Source of the DNA: Streptomyces hiroshimensis
GTDB lineage: Bacteria; Actinomycetota; Actinomycetes; Streptomycetales; Streptomycetaceae
Length of the DNA: 64,000 nt
Reading direction: 5' to 3'
NCBI RefSeq assembly: GCF_014650335.1
Contig: NZ_BMUT01000005.1
Span: forward strand, 1-64,000
The translations under genes and the position numbers were made by a program. Below, piece after piece: positions 1-8,516 of this stretch (positions within the stretch are counted from its first letter, which is position 1; every line of letters begins with the position of its first letter). The notes under the pieces were generated by a model that worked only from the letters and a program-made list of their open reading frames with translations, ran no database searches and had not been told where the DNA came from.

Positions 1-237
1 TGATAGGCCGCGGGCTCATCCTGCACCGCCGGAGCTTTCCACCACCAACCATGCGGTCAGCGGTCATATCCGGTATTAGACCCCGTTTCCAGGGCTTGTC
101 CCAGAGTGCAGGGCAGATTGCCCACGTGTTACTCACCCGTTCGCCACTAATCCACCCCGAAGGGCTTCATCGTTCGACTTGCATGTGTTAAGCACGCCGC
201 CAGCGTTCGTCCTGAGCCAGGATCAAACTCTCCGTGA
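1..237 (-). rRNA. rrs: 16S ribosomal RNA, 5' end (partial)
   Basis: Reverse-complemented, this stretch reads as the start of bacterial 16S rRNA: the universal AGAGTTTGATCCTGGCTCAG primer site lies at about 212-231, followed by the first variable region. The mature 5' end is placed near 237 by the TCACGGAGAG start typical of Streptomyces. The gene is transcribed leftward and leaves the window at position 1, so only about 237 nt of the roughly 1.5 kb molecule are present. The downstream 23S and 5S genes must lie outside the window. Confidence 0.97.
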
Positions 238-423
238 ATGTTTACCCGTAATCGGGTGACACTCGCGTTGAGCGGAACGACCAGGAGGAATAATCCCGGT
301 CGTTCACAGCGTCCTCGCTGTGTGTTGCCTGACAGCCCCGAAGGACCGGCAGGACTTTCAAAGGAACCGCGTCCCAGCCAGAAGGCTGAGGACGGGGTAT
401 TTTATAGTCTGGCGTTGACTTTT

Positions 424-449
424 GGCACGCTGTTGAGTTCTCAAGGAAC
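424..449 (-). promoter_or_regulatory. rrn antitermination (boxA-like) region
   Basis: The complement reads GTTCCTTGAGAACTCAACAG followed by CGTGCC. The TTGAGAACTCAA core is a strongly conserved element of actinobacterial rRNA leaders, equivalent to the mycobacterial boxA region bound by NusB/NusE-type antitermination factors. Function is by family knowledge, the match by eye. Confidence 0.7.
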
Positions 450-736
450 GGACGCTTCCTTTGTACTCACCCTCTCGGGCTTTCCTCCGGGCGCTTCCCT
501 TCGTTGTTTCCAACCTTACCAGATCCGTTTTCCGGTCTCTCCCGCTTCTAGAAGAAGCAGTCGGTTCCGAATTCCGTTTCCGGCCCCCTGTTGGAGCGGG
601 GTTTCGCCTTTCAGCTTTCGCTTTCCGGCGGTGATCCCGACTTTATCAGATCGATCCGGTCGGGATTCCCCACCGCCATCGGAACGATCCTTCACGTTCA
701 CGAACGTGTCGGGGTTCCCCTCGCGGTGGAGCCGTA

Positions 737-766
737 AACCTACTGGACGGCCGCGCCCGGATGCAA
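737..766 (-). promoter_or_regulatory. rrn promoter (vegetative sigma type)
   Basis: On the minus strand a -35 box TTGCAT (761-766) is followed after 18 bp by a -10 box TAGGTT (737-742), a close match to the HrdB consensus TTGACA-N18-TAGRRT. It lies just downstream of the rnj terminator and points at the 16S gene about 500 bp away, as expected for the distal promoter of a Streptomyces rRNA operon. Confidence 0.6.
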
Positions 767-797
767 ATCGGCACCGGGGCGGCCGTCCGTTCGGTTG

Positions 798-820
798 ACG
801 AGGCGTCAGAGACGCCTCGT
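798..820 (-). terminator. rnj transcription terminator
   Basis: A perfect 10-bp inverted repeat (ACGAGGCGTC / GACGCCTCGT) with a 3-nt loop begins 6 nt after the rnj stop codon. There is no T-tract, which is common for Streptomyces terminators. It separates rnj from the rrn promoter immediately downstream. Confidence 0.8.
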
Positions 821-826
821 TCCGGG

Positions 827-2512
827 TCAGACCTCGACGACCACGGGCAGGATCATCGGGCGGCGGCGGTAGGTGTCGGAGACCCACTTGCCCATCGTCC
901 GGCGGACGAGCTGCTGGAGCTGGTGGGGCTCCACGACGCCGTCGGAGGCGGACTTGGCGATCACTTCCTCGATCTTGGGAACGACCGCCGAGAAGGCGGC
1001 GTCCTCGATACCCGAACCGCGTGCCTGGATCTGCGGGCCGCTCACCACCTTGCCCGTCGTGCTGTCGACCACGACGAAGACGGAGATGATGCCCTCGTCG
1101 CCGAGGATGCGGCGGTCCTTGAGCGAGGTCTCGGTGACGTCGCCGACCGAGAGGCCGTCCACGTACACGTAACCCGCCTGGACCTTGCCGACGATCTTCG
1201 CCGAGCCGTTCACCAGGTCCACCACGACGCCGTCCTCGGCGATCACGATGTGGTTCTTGGGAACGCCCGTCAGCGCGCCGAGCTCCGCGTTGGCCCGCAG
1301 GTGACGCCACTCGCCGTGCACCGGCATGAGGTTCCTGGGCTTGCAGATGTTGTAGAAGTACAGCAGCTCGCCCGCGGAGGCGTGGCCCGAGACGTGGACC
1401 TTGGCGTTGCCCTTGTGGACGACGTTCGCGCCCCAGCGGGTCAGGCCGTTGATCACGCGGTAGACCGCGTTCTCGTTGCCCGGGATGAGGGACGAGGCCA
1501 GGATGACGGTGTCGCCCTGGACGATCCGGATCTGGTGGTCGCGGTTGGCCATCCGGGACAGGGCCGCCATCGGCTCGCCCTGGGAGCCGGTGCACACCAG
1601 CACGACCTCGTCGTCCGGCAGGTCGTCGAGCGTCTTCACGTCCACGACGAGGCCGGCGGGGATCCGCAGGTAGCCCAGGTCGCGGGCGATGCCCATGTTG
1701 CGGACCATCGAGCGGCCGACGAAGGCGACGCGGCGCCCGTACTCGTGGGCGGCGTCGAGGATCTGCTGGATGCGGTGCACGTGGCTGGCGAAGCTGGCCA
1801 CGATGATGCGCTTCTGGGCACCGGCGAACACCTGGCGCAGGACGTTGGAGATGTCGCGCTCGGGCGGGACGAAACCGGGGACCTCGGCGTTCGTGGAGTC
1901 CACGAGCAGCAGGTCGATGCCCTCCTCGCCCAGCTTGGCGAAGGTCGGCAGGTCGGTGAGGCGGCGGTCCAGCGGGAGCTGGTCCATCTTGAAGTCACCG
2001 GTGTGCACGGCCATGCCGGCGGGGGTGCGGATGGCGACGGCCAGCGCGTCCGGGATGGAGTGGTTGACGGCGATGAACTCGCAGTCGAAGGGGCCCAGGC
2101 GCTCTCGGTCGCCTTCGGCGACCTCGAGGGTGTAGGGCCGGATGCGGTGCTCCTGCAGCTTGGCCTCGATGAGGGCCAGGGTCAGCTTGGAGCCGATCAG
2201 CGGGATGTCCGGCTTCTCGCGGAGCAGGTAGGGGACACCGCCGATGTGGTCCTCGTGACCGTGCGTGAGCACGATGCCGTCGATGTCGTCCAGCCGGTCA
2301 CGGATGGACGAGAAGTCGGGCAGGATCAGGTCGATTCCGGGCTGCTCCTCCTCGGGGAAGAGCACTCCGCAGTCGACGATCAGCAGGCGGCCGCCGTATT
2401 CGAAGACCGTCATGTTGCGGCCGATCTCCCCCAGGCCGCCGAGCGGGGTGACGCGCAGGCCGCCCTCGGGGAGCTTCGGCGGGGGACCGAGTTCAGGATG
2501 CGGGTGGCTCAA
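827..2512 (-). CDS. rnj: Ribonuclease J
   Basis: A 561-aa metallo-beta-lactamase/beta-CASP ribonuclease that processes and degrades RNA (5'-3' exo- and endonuclease activity in the family). The N-terminal half carries the zinc-binding motif LTHGHEDHIGG; further family blocks include VHTGDFKMD and the CASP-domain segment GHASAGEL. The start is TTG at 2512: it has GAGGAG 6 nt upstream and gives a protein starting with SHPHPEL, as in the S. coelicolor homologue. A GTG 21 nt further upstream, which already contains the SD within its reading frame, is less likely. Downstream neighbour is the rRNA operon, upstream dapA; both are separated by terminators, so it is probably monocistronic. Confidence 0.95.
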   Translation of the reverse strand: MSHPHPELGPPPKLPEGGLRVTPLGGLGEIGRNMTVFEYGGRLLIVDCGVLFPEEEQPGIDLILPDFSSIRDRLDDIDGIVLTHGHEDHIGGVPYLLREKPDIPLIGSKLTLALIEAKLQEHRIRPYTLEVAEGDRERLGPFDCEFIAVNHSIPDALAVAIRTPAGMAVHTGDFKMDQLPLDRRLTDLPTFAKLGEEGIDLLLVDSTNAEVPGFVPPERDISNVLRQVFAGAQKRIIVASFASHVHRIQQILDAAHEYGRRVAFVGRSMVRNMGIARDLGYLRIPAGLVVDVKTLDDLPDDEVVLVCTGSQGEPMAALSRMANRDHQIRIVQGDTVILASSLIPGNENAVYRVINGLTRWGANVVHKGNAKVHVSGHASAGELLYFYNICKPRNLMPVHGEWRHLRANAELGALTGVPKNHIVIAEDGVVVDLVNGSAKIVGKVQAGYVYVDGLSVGDVTETSLKDRRILGDEGIISVFVVVDSTTGKVVSGPQIQARGSGIEDAAFSAVVPKIEEVIAKSASDGVVEPHQLQQLVRRTMGKWVSDTYRRRPMILPVVVEV

Positions 2513-2580
2513 AAGACTCTCCTCACCACGCACGCCACATGCCCGCTGGACATATGGCGCGCGTGACCTTCGTGCACTTG

Positions 2581-2658
2581 CAGTTGTTTTTGGGATCTTC
2601 AGTTGTTGGGGATCTTCAGTTGTGCGGTTCCGGCGTATTCACCGGCGTATTCAGTTGT
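2581..2658 (-). repeat. Four ACAACTG heptamer repeats upstream of rnj
   Basis: The heptamer CAGTTGT (ACAACTG on the rnj strand) occurs at 2581, 2600, 2617 and 2652, i.e. with start-to-start distances of 19, 17 and 35 bp, close to two and four helical turns minus a few bases. Three of the copies sit in longer repeats (GGATCTTCAGTTGT twice; a CGGCGTATTCA pair beside them). All lie 70-150 bp upstream of the rnj start. They could be binding sites for a regulator of rnj; no known consensus is recognised. Confidence 0.6.
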
Positions 2659-2670
2659 GAAGTCGTGGGC

Positions 2671-2691
2671 GGACCGGGCGGTGCCCGGTCC
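2671..2691 (-). terminator. dapA terminator
   Basis: A perfect 9-bp stem (GGACCGGGC / GCCCGGTCC) with a 3-nt loop lies 10 nt downstream of the dapA stop codon, in the intergenic region ahead of rnj. No T-run follows on the minus strand. Confidence 0.75.
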
Positions 2692-2701
2692 GGGCGGCGG
2701 G

Positions 2702-3604
2702 TCAGCCGAGCTGTACGCCGCCGGCGGTGAGATCGCGCCGGAGCTGCTCGGTCTCCTGCTCGGTGAGCTCGACGAGCGGCAGCCGCACGGGGCCTGCGGG
2801 AAGCCCCTGCAGGGCCAGGCCGGCCTTGGTGGTCATGACGCCCTGGGTGCGGAAGAGACCCGTGAAGACGGGCAGCAGCTTCTGGTGGATCTCGGTGGCC
2901 TTGCGGACGTCACCGGCCAGGTAGGCGTCGGTCATGGCGCGCAGATCGGCGGCGACGAAGTGGCCGGCGACGGAGACGAAGCCCGCGGCGCCGACGGCGA
3001 GCTGCGGCAGGTTCAGCATGTCGTCACCGGAGTACCAGGCGAGGCCGGAGCGGGCGATGGCCCAGCTCGTGGCGCCCAGGTCGCCCTTGGCGTCCTTGTT
3101 GGCGACGATGCGGGGGTGGTCCGCCAGCCGGACGAGGGTCTCGGTGTCGATGGCGACGCCGCTGCGGCCGGGGATGTCGTAGACCATCACCGGGAGGCCG
3201 GTGGCGTCGGCGACGGCGGTGAAGTGCCGGACCAGGCCCTCCTGCGGGGGCTTGTTGTAGTACGGCGTGACGACGAGGAGGCCGTGGGCGCCCGCCTTCT
3301 CGGCGGCGCGGGCCAGCTCGACGCTGTGGTGGGTGTGGTTGGTGCCGGCTCCGGCGACGACGTGGGCGCGGTCTCCGACCGCCTCGACCACGGCCCGTAC
3401 GAGCTGGGCTTTCTCCGCATCGCTGGTGGTCGGGGACTCGCCGGTGGTGCCGTTGACGATGAGGCCGTCATTGCCGGCGTCCACGAGGTGGGTGGCGAGC
3501 CGCTGAGCGCCGTCGAGGTCGAGGGCACCGTCAGCGGTGAAGGGCGTGACCATGGCGGTCAGGACCCGCCCGAAGGGCGTCTGCGGTGTGGAGGTCGGAG
3601 CCAT
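2702..3604 (-). CDS. dapA: 4-Hydroxy-tetrahydrodipicolinate synthase
   Basis: A 300-aa aldolase-family enzyme that condenses pyruvate with aspartate semialdehyde in the diaminopimelate/lysine pathway. Family marks are VNGTTGESPT near residue 45, the YYNKP tyrosine loop, and VANKDAKGDLG with the Schiff-base lysine. Start: ATG 3604 gives MAPTSTPQTPFGR, matching the S. coelicolor protein; a GTG three codons upstream is the alternative. A -10-like TAGCGT ends 7 nt before this ATG, so the mRNA may be leaderless. The dapB gene, for the next step of the pathway, lies 3 kb away on the same strand. Confidence 0.93.
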   Translation of the reverse strand: MAPTSTPQTPFGRVLTAMVTPFTADGALDLDGAQRLATHLVDAGNDGLIVNGTTGESPTTSDAEKAQLVRAVVEAVGDRAHVVAGAGTNHTHHSVELARAAEKAGAHGLLVVTPYYNKPPQEGLVRHFTAVADATGLPVMVYDIPGRSGVAIDTETLVRLADHPRIVANKDAKGDLGATSWAIARSGLAWYSGDDMLNLPQLAVGAAGFVSVAGHFVAADLRAMTDAYLAGDVRKATEIHQKLLPVFTGLFRTQGVMTTKAGLALQGLPAGPVRLPLVELTEQETEQLRRDLTAGGVQLG

Positions 3605-3611
3605 GAGGGTC

Positions 3612-3617
3612 ACGCTA
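3612..3617 (-). promoter_or_regulatory. Possible -10 element for leaderless dapA mRNA
   Basis: On the minus strand TAGCGT is separated from the dapA ATG (3604) by exactly 7 nt, which would put the transcription start at the A of the ATG. There is no SD sequence before this ATG, consistent with a leaderless message, common in actinomycetes. No good -35 is visible, so this is an inference. Confidence 0.4.
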
Positions 3618-3663
3618 CTCGTTGCTCACCGTGAGGTGCCCCCTCGGGGAGTGCCAAAGGGAT

Positions 3664-3701
3664 CCCGGCACTGCCTGCTCGGGGGTTCAAGCAGTGCCGG
3701 G
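3664..3701. terminator. thyX/dapA intergenic hairpin
   Basis: An 11-bp perfect inverted repeat (CCCGGCACTGC / GCAGTGCCGGG) with a 16-nt loop lies 120 bp downstream of thyX. It probably ends thyX transcription. The plus-strand side is followed by a T-rich run, so it could also act rightward, though no rightward gene ends here. Confidence 0.6.
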
Positions 3702-3820
3702 TCCGTCTTTTCAGACTAGATTAAGGCCACTAAAAGCCGCAATACGGACACCGTCGTTACCGGTCCGTACGGCCTCCCGGAAACCGGGGCCCGGGCGCCA
3801 GGTGCCCGGGACGGCACCGG

Positions 3821-4570
3821 TCAGGGGGCGATGCGGCCGTTCTTGTTGAACGCGGCGTACGTGAGCGGCATGAGCTTCGCCCACTCCGCCTCCATCTTCT
3901 CGCCGACCATCTCGATCTCCCGCTGCGGGAAGGACGGCACGGCCGCCTGCTCGTGCTGCGTGCGCAGGCCGAGGAAGTGCATCAGCGAGCGGGCGTTGCA
4001 CGTGGCGTACATGGAGGAGAACAGGCCGACCGGGAGGACCGAGCGCGCGACCTCGCGGGCCACGCCGGCGGCCAGCATCTCCTGGTAGGCCTCGTAGGCC
4101 TCGCGGTAGGTGCTCTCCATGACGCGCGTGGTCAGCTCGTGCTGCGCATCGGTGCCCTCGACGAAGACGTACTTGCCGGGACGGCCCTCCTGGACGAGCT
4201 TGCGCTCGGCGTCCGGGACGTAGAAGACGGGCTGCAGCTCGCGGTAGCGCCCGGACTCCTCGTTGTAGGACCAGCCCACGCGGTGGCGCATGAACTCGCG
4301 GAAGACGAAGATCGGCGCGCTGATGAAGAAGGTCATCGAGTTGTGCTCGAAGGGGCTGCCGTGGCGGTCGCGCATCAGGTAGTTGATCAGCCCCTTGGAC
4401 CGCTCGGGGTCCTTGGTGATCTCTTCCAGGGACTGCTCGCCGGCGGTGGAGACGCGAGCCGCCCACAGCACGTCGGAGTCGGCCGCGCTGTGCTTGACCA
4501 GCTCGACGCTCACATCGCCGCGAAACGTCGGCTCGGCTTCCTTGGCGGTCTCGGTGGGGCTGTCGGTCAC
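3821..4570 (-). CDS. thyX: FAD-dependent thymidylate synthase
   Basis: A 249-aa flavin-dependent thymidylate synthase, which methylates dUMP using methylene-tetrahydrofolate and NADPH via FAD. The ThyX signature is seen as FMRHRVGW followed by SYNEESGRYRE, and the C-terminal block RSLMHFLGLRTQHEQA is typical. Start GTG 4570 (VTDSPTET) has GGAAGGA 8 nt upstream and gives the family's usual length; a longer frame to 4783 would run through the promoter region of the divergent gene. Flanked by a hairpin downstream and a divergent small membrane-protein gene upstream. The nearby dapA is in the same direction but is separated by that hairpin. Confidence 0.95.
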   Translation of the reverse strand: MTDSPTETAKEAEPTFRGDVSVELVKHSAADSDVLWAARVSTAGEQSLEEITKDPERSKGLINYLMRDRHGSPFEHNSMTFFISAPIFVFREFMRHRVGWSYNEESGRYRELQPVFYVPDAERKLVQEGRPGKYVFVEGTDAQHELTTRVMESTYREAYEAYQEMLAAGVAREVARSVLPVGLFSSMYATCNARSLMHFLGLRTQHEQAAVPSFPQREIEMVGEKMEAEWAKLMPLTYAAFNKNGRIAP

Positions 4571-4781
4571 CGGCGGGGTCCTTCCAGTTGTACGGCTCGG
4601 GGCGGCGCCCAGCCTACGGGCCGCCACTGACACTCGGCGGCCGACGACCCCGCCGCGGCGGCGCAAGCTGCCCACTGGTTGAGATTTTTCACAGAAGTCG
4701 CCGAAAACGGGCACCGCCGGCGCGCTTCGATCGTCCTTACGTACGACAGCAGTTTTCGAGGTTCCTAGGAGAGCCCCCATC

Positions 4782-5024
4782 ATGTTCCGCCGGCGAGAGC
4801 CCGTGCCGTTCGCCTTCGTCGCCGAGGCAGAGCGCTACCGCAGCAACGTCACGCCGCCGCCCCGAGAACGCGCCAGCCGCTCGCAGATAGCCGGCCGCGT
4901 GCTCGTGGGCCTCACGGTGACGACGGGGCTGGTCGGAGCGCTGCTGTTCGGAATGCCGTCGCTGCAGCCGAGCACGCAGGACACGCACCAGTCGCAGCGT
5001 TCCGAGGCCTCGGACGGCCGCTGA
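4782..5024 (+). CDS. Small membrane protein of unknown function
   Basis: An 80-aa protein with a charged N-terminus, one hydrophobic segment (about residues 38-57, VLVGLTVTTGLVGALLFG) and a polar Ser/Gln/Asp-rich tail, so probably a single-pass membrane protein. Start ATG has AGGAG 10 nt upstream. It is divergent from thyX and is followed by a strong terminator, so it looks monocistronic. A similar small gene sits beside thyX in other streptomycetes as far as I recall; the function is unknown. Confidence 0.8.
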   Translation: MFRRREPVPFAFVAEAERYRSNVTPPPRERASRSQIAGRVLVGLTVTTGLVGALLFGMPSLQPSTQDTHQSQRSEASDGR

Positions 5025-5043
5025 CCTGCGAAATGATCATGAC

Positions 5044-5092
5044 GGGTGGGACCCGGCGCACCGACCCTGGTGTGCCCGGGTCCCGCCCTTTT
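5044..5092 (+). terminator. Rho-independent terminator
   Basis: A long GC-rich stem (GGGTGGGACCCGGCGCACC pairing with GGTGTGCCCGGGTCCCGCCC with small mismatches) is followed by TTTTCT. It lies 20 nt after the stop of the 80-aa membrane protein and is one of the few hairpins here with a proper T-tract. Confidence 0.9.
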
Positions 5093-5149
5093 CTATAGCC
5101 TCACCGGGCACAGCCGTTCGAGCGTGCTTGCTGACGAGTGAGGAAATTC

Positions 5150-5713
5150 GTGCCCCTGCCCTTTCTGACCGCCGACCGCGACGCCGGGGAGCTCGCGCCC
5201 GCCGCCGGGGCCGCCGCCCCGCCCGCCTGGGACGAGGACCTCGCCCGCTGGCGCCGTCCCTACCGTCCGGGGCCGTGGCGCGTCGGCGTCACCGCGCTGT
5301 TGCTGCTGCTCGCTTCGTATGTGCTCTTCGCCGCGATGATCATCGCCGTGGCCGGTTCCCTGCCCGGGGCGGGCATCTGCGTCGCCGTCGCCGTCCTGGT
5401 GATCGCCCTCGCAGTGCGCCTGGTGCGGGCCGGGGTGTGGGTGAGCGAGCGCGGGCTGCGGCACGTACGGCTGCTGTCCGCGAAGACGGTGCCCTGGGCC
5501 GATGTGACGGCCGTGCGCACCGCGCAGCAGCCCGTGCGGTGGCTGGGTCTCCCCCGCACCGTGCAGGGGCAGGCGGTCGTCGTGGAGCGCGCGGGCGGCG
5601 CTTCCCTCCCCACGCTGGTCACCGACCAGGGGGCGGACTTCCTCGGGCGTCCGCAGGCGTTCGCGATCGCGTGCGACGCGGTCGAGGGCTGGGCGGCGGA
5701 CTTCCGCCGCTGA
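5150..5713 (+). CDS. PH-domain-like membrane protein
   Basis: A roughly 187-aa membrane protein with an N-terminal polar/Ala-Pro segment, two adjacent hydrophobic helices (about residues 46-85) and a C-terminal region of bacterial PH-domain type: VSERGLRHVRLLSAKTVPW, where a short beta-strand pattern and the W in the first strand pair are typical of this family. Start: GTG 5150 has AGGA close upstream; GTG 5138, four codons earlier, is an alternative with no SD. It stands alone between a terminator and an array of short repeats. The role is unknown; such proteins are conserved in actinomycetes. Confidence 0.8.
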   Translation: MPLPFLTADRDAGELAPAAGAAAPPAWDEDLARWRRPYRPGPWRVGVTALLLLLASYVLFAAMIIAVAGSLPGAGICVAVAVLVIALAVRLVRAGVWVSERGLRHVRLLSAKTVPWADVTAVRTAQQPVRWLGLPRTVQGQAVVVERAGGASLPTLVTDQGADFLGRPQAFAIACDAVEGWAADFRR

Positions 5714-5773
5714 CGGCGGTGCCGCCCGGCGGATGAGCCGGGCGCACACCGCCCCGTGCGGGTCTCCTGCACC

Positions 5774-5846
5774 GCCCCGTGCGGCGCCCCATGCAGCGCA
5801 TCAAGCGCCGCCCCATGCGGGCCCCATGCACCGCCCCATGCGGTGC
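5774..5846 (+). repeat. Short hairpin-repeat array (GCCCCATGC family)
   Basis: Four exact GCCCCATG copies (5786, 5810, 5821, 5833) plus GCCCCGTG near 5775 fill the gap between two convergent genes. One copy extends into a clear hairpin, GCACCGC-CCCAT-GCGGTGC (5828-5846), 13 nt from the stop of the next gene. It belongs to the repeat family described at 45235-45378. Confidence 0.75.
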
Positions 5847-5859
5847 CCCCTGCGGTGCC

Positions 5860-6321
5860 CTAAACAGCGTCCGCCCGGACCGGCTTCCTGTCGTGCAGGG
5901 CGATCGCCCGCTGCATGGCCTTGCGGGCGCGGGGGGTGTCCCGGGCGTCGTGGTAGGCGACGGCCAGCCGGAACCAGCTGCGCCAGTCGGACGGGGCGTC
6001 CTCCGTCTCGGCCTTGCGCTTGGCGAAGACCGCGTCCGCGGAGTCCCGGTCGATGCGCCCGCCGGGGGTGCGCACCAGTTCGTCCACCGGCAGCCCGCCC
6101 TCGGCCTCCAGCTCCCGCGCCAGCCGGTTGGCGTCGCGCGCGAACTTGGTGGTCTGGTAGAGGAACCAGGCGCCGATGAACGGCAGGACCAGCACCGCCG
6201 CGCCGAAGGCGACGGTGGCGGCGGTGCCCTGCTGGATGAGCATCACTCCGCGGCTGCCGACCAGGACGAAGTAGACGACCAGGACGGCGGCCAGGGCGAA
6301 GTAGACGATTTTGGCGCGCAC
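5860..6321 (-). CDS. TPR-like membrane protein
   Basis: A 153-aa protein with two N-terminal transmembrane helices (about residues 5-22 and 35-55), then a cytoplasmic part ending in one tetratricopeptide-like helix pair (SWFRLAVAYHDARDTPRARKAMQRAI). Such proteins are found beside dapB in actinomycetes. It follows dapB by 5 nt, so it is surely co-transcribed as the last gene of the rpsO-pnp-M16-dapB unit. Start is GTG. The function is unknown; TPR helices suggest a protein-protein role at the membrane. Confidence 0.85.
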   Translation of the reverse strand: MRAKIVYFALAAVLVVYFVLVGSRGVMLIQQGTAATVAFGAAVLVLPFIGAWFLYQTTKFARDANRLARELEAEGGLPVDELVRTPGGRIDRDSADAVFAKRKAETEDAPSDWRSWFRLAVAYHDARDTPRARKAMQRAIALHDRKPVRADAV

Positions 6322-6326
6322 GGCGA

Positions 6327-7094
<768 letters not shown>

Positions 7095-7136
7095 CTACAG
7101 CGGTGAACTACATCCCGCGGTGATGACTGCGGTGGC

Positions 7137-8516
7137 TTAAGAAACGGCCTCGTGCAGGCGCGCGGCCTGCTTGTCCTTCAGCGGGCCGATGACGGACAGC
7201 GAAGGACGCTGCCCCAGTACATCGCGGGCCACTTCGCGGACCTCGTCCGGGGTGACGGCCGAGATGCGCGCCAGCATGTCGTCGACGGACATCTGGTCGC
7301 CCCAGCACAGCTCGCTCTTGCCGATGCGGTTCATGAGCGCACCGGTGTCCTCCAGGCCGAGGACGGTGGAGCCCGCGAGCTGCCCCACGGCGCGGCTGAT
7401 CTCCTCGTCCGGCAGTCCCTCCGACGCGACCTTGTCGAGCTCGTCGCGGCAGATCTTCAGGACGTCGTGGACCTGGCTCGGGCGGCAGCCGGCGTAGACG
7501 CCGAAGAGGCCGCAGTCGGCGTAGCCCGAGGTGTAGGAGTAGACCGAGTAGGCCAGACCGCGCTTCTCCCGGACCTCCTGGAAGAGCCGGGAGCTCATGC
7601 CGCCGCCGAGGGCGGTGTTGAGCACGCCGAGCGCCCAGCGGCGGTCGTCGGTGCGCGACAGGCCGGGCATGCCGAGGACGACGTGCGCCTGCTCGGTCTT
7701 GCGGCCGAGCACCTCCACGCGGCCGGCGGTGCGGATCGCACGGGAGCCGGAGCGCGGGTCGACGGGCGTGGCGTCCGTACGGTGCAGGGCGCCGGCCCGG
7801 TCGAAGGCGGCGCGCACCTGGCGGACGACCTTGGCGTGGTCGACGTTGCCCGCGGCGGCCACGACGAGACGCGTCGGGTCGTAGTGCTTCTTGTAGAAGC
7901 GGGCGATCTGGTCGCGCGTGAGGGCGTTGATGGTGTCGACCGTGCCGAGGACGGGGCGGCCCAGGGGCGTGTCGCCCAGCATGGTGTGCGCGAACAGGTC
8001 GTGCACACAGTCGCCGGGGTCGTCCTCCGTCATCGCGATCTCTTCGAGGATCACGCCGCGCTCGGCGTCGACGTCGGCCGCGTCGATCAGCGATCCGGTG
8101 AGCATGTCGCAGACGACGTCGATGGCCAGCGGAAGGTCGGTGTCGAGCACGCGCGCGTAGTAGCACGTGTACTCCTTGGCCGTGAACGCGTTCATCTCTC
8201 CGCCGACGGCGTCGATGGCCGAGGAGATGTCGAGCGCGCTGCGCTTGGCCGTGCCCTTGAAGAGCAGGTGCTCCAGGTAGTGGGTGGCGCCGTTGAGGGC
8301 CGGGGTCTCGTCGCGGGAGCCGACGTTGGCCCAGATGCCGAAGGTCGCGGAGCGCACGGACGGCAGGGTCTCGGTGACGATGCGCAGACCGCCCGGGAGG
8401 GTGGTGCGGCGGACCGTGCCGATGCCGTTCTCGCCCTTGAGGAGCGTTTGGGTACGGGCGACGGCCCGCCCCTCCGAGGAGGTGCGGGCCGTCTTCCGTG
8501 TACTACGGGACGTCAC
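7137..8516 (-). CDS. M16 family zinc metallopeptidase
   Basis: A 459-aa pitrilysin-type peptidase. The inverted zinc motif HXXEH is seen as HYLEH at residues 79-83, with the distal glutamate in ERGVILEEI about 75 residues later; N- and C-terminal M16 halves are both present. The GTG start overlaps the pnp stop (GTGA), implying translational coupling; the arrangement pnp-M16 is widespread in actinomycetes and firmicutes. No signal peptide is visible, so it is likely cytoplasmic. Substrates are unknown. Confidence 0.93.
   Translation of the reverse strand: MTSRSTRKTARTSSEGRAVARTQTLLKGENGIGTVRRTTLPGGLRIVTETLPSVRSATFGIWANVGSRDETPALNGATHYLEHLLFKGTAKRSALDISSAIDAVGGEMNAFTAKEYTCYYARVLDTDLPLAIDVVCDMLTGSLIDAADVDAERGVILEEIAMTEDDPGDCVHDLFAHTMLGDTPLGRPVLGTVDTINALTRDQIARFYKKHYDPTRLVVAAAGNVDHAKVVRQVRAAFDRAGALHRTDATPVDPRSGSRAIRTAGRVEVLGRKTEQAHVVLGMPGLSRTDDRRWALGVLNTALGGGMSSRLFQEVREKRGLAYSVYSYTSGYADCGLFGVYAGCRPSQVHDVLKICRDELDKVASEGLPDEEISRAVGQLAGSTVLGLEDTGALMNRIGKSELCWGDQMSVDDMLARISAVTPDEVREVARDVLGQRPSLSVIGPLKDKQAARLHEAVS

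Larger units (their letters stand above)
238..826 (-). promoter_or_regulatory. rRNA operon leader region
   Basis: This 590 bp stretch between the 16S gene and rnj is the upstream leader of the leftward rRNA operon; open frames here do not look like proteins. It holds a good promoter (737-766), other TANNNT-type -10 candidates (for example TAAAGT, complement of 640-645), an antitermination segment (424-449), and hairpins near the 16S end that probably take part in RNase III processing. A 7-bp inverted repeat with a 2-nt centre lies at 693-708. Multiple promoters in series are usual for Streptomyces rrn operons; which are used cannot be told from sequence. Confidence 0.8.

Noticed and set aside
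238-798. 186-codon frame in the rRNA leader
   Set aside because: It overlaps rrn promoter and antitermination sequences and has no protein features.
3664-3701. tRNA gene (GGGGTTCAA resembles a T-loop)
   Set aside because: No cloverleaf, anticodon arm or acceptor stem of the right length; it is a simple terminator-like hairpin.
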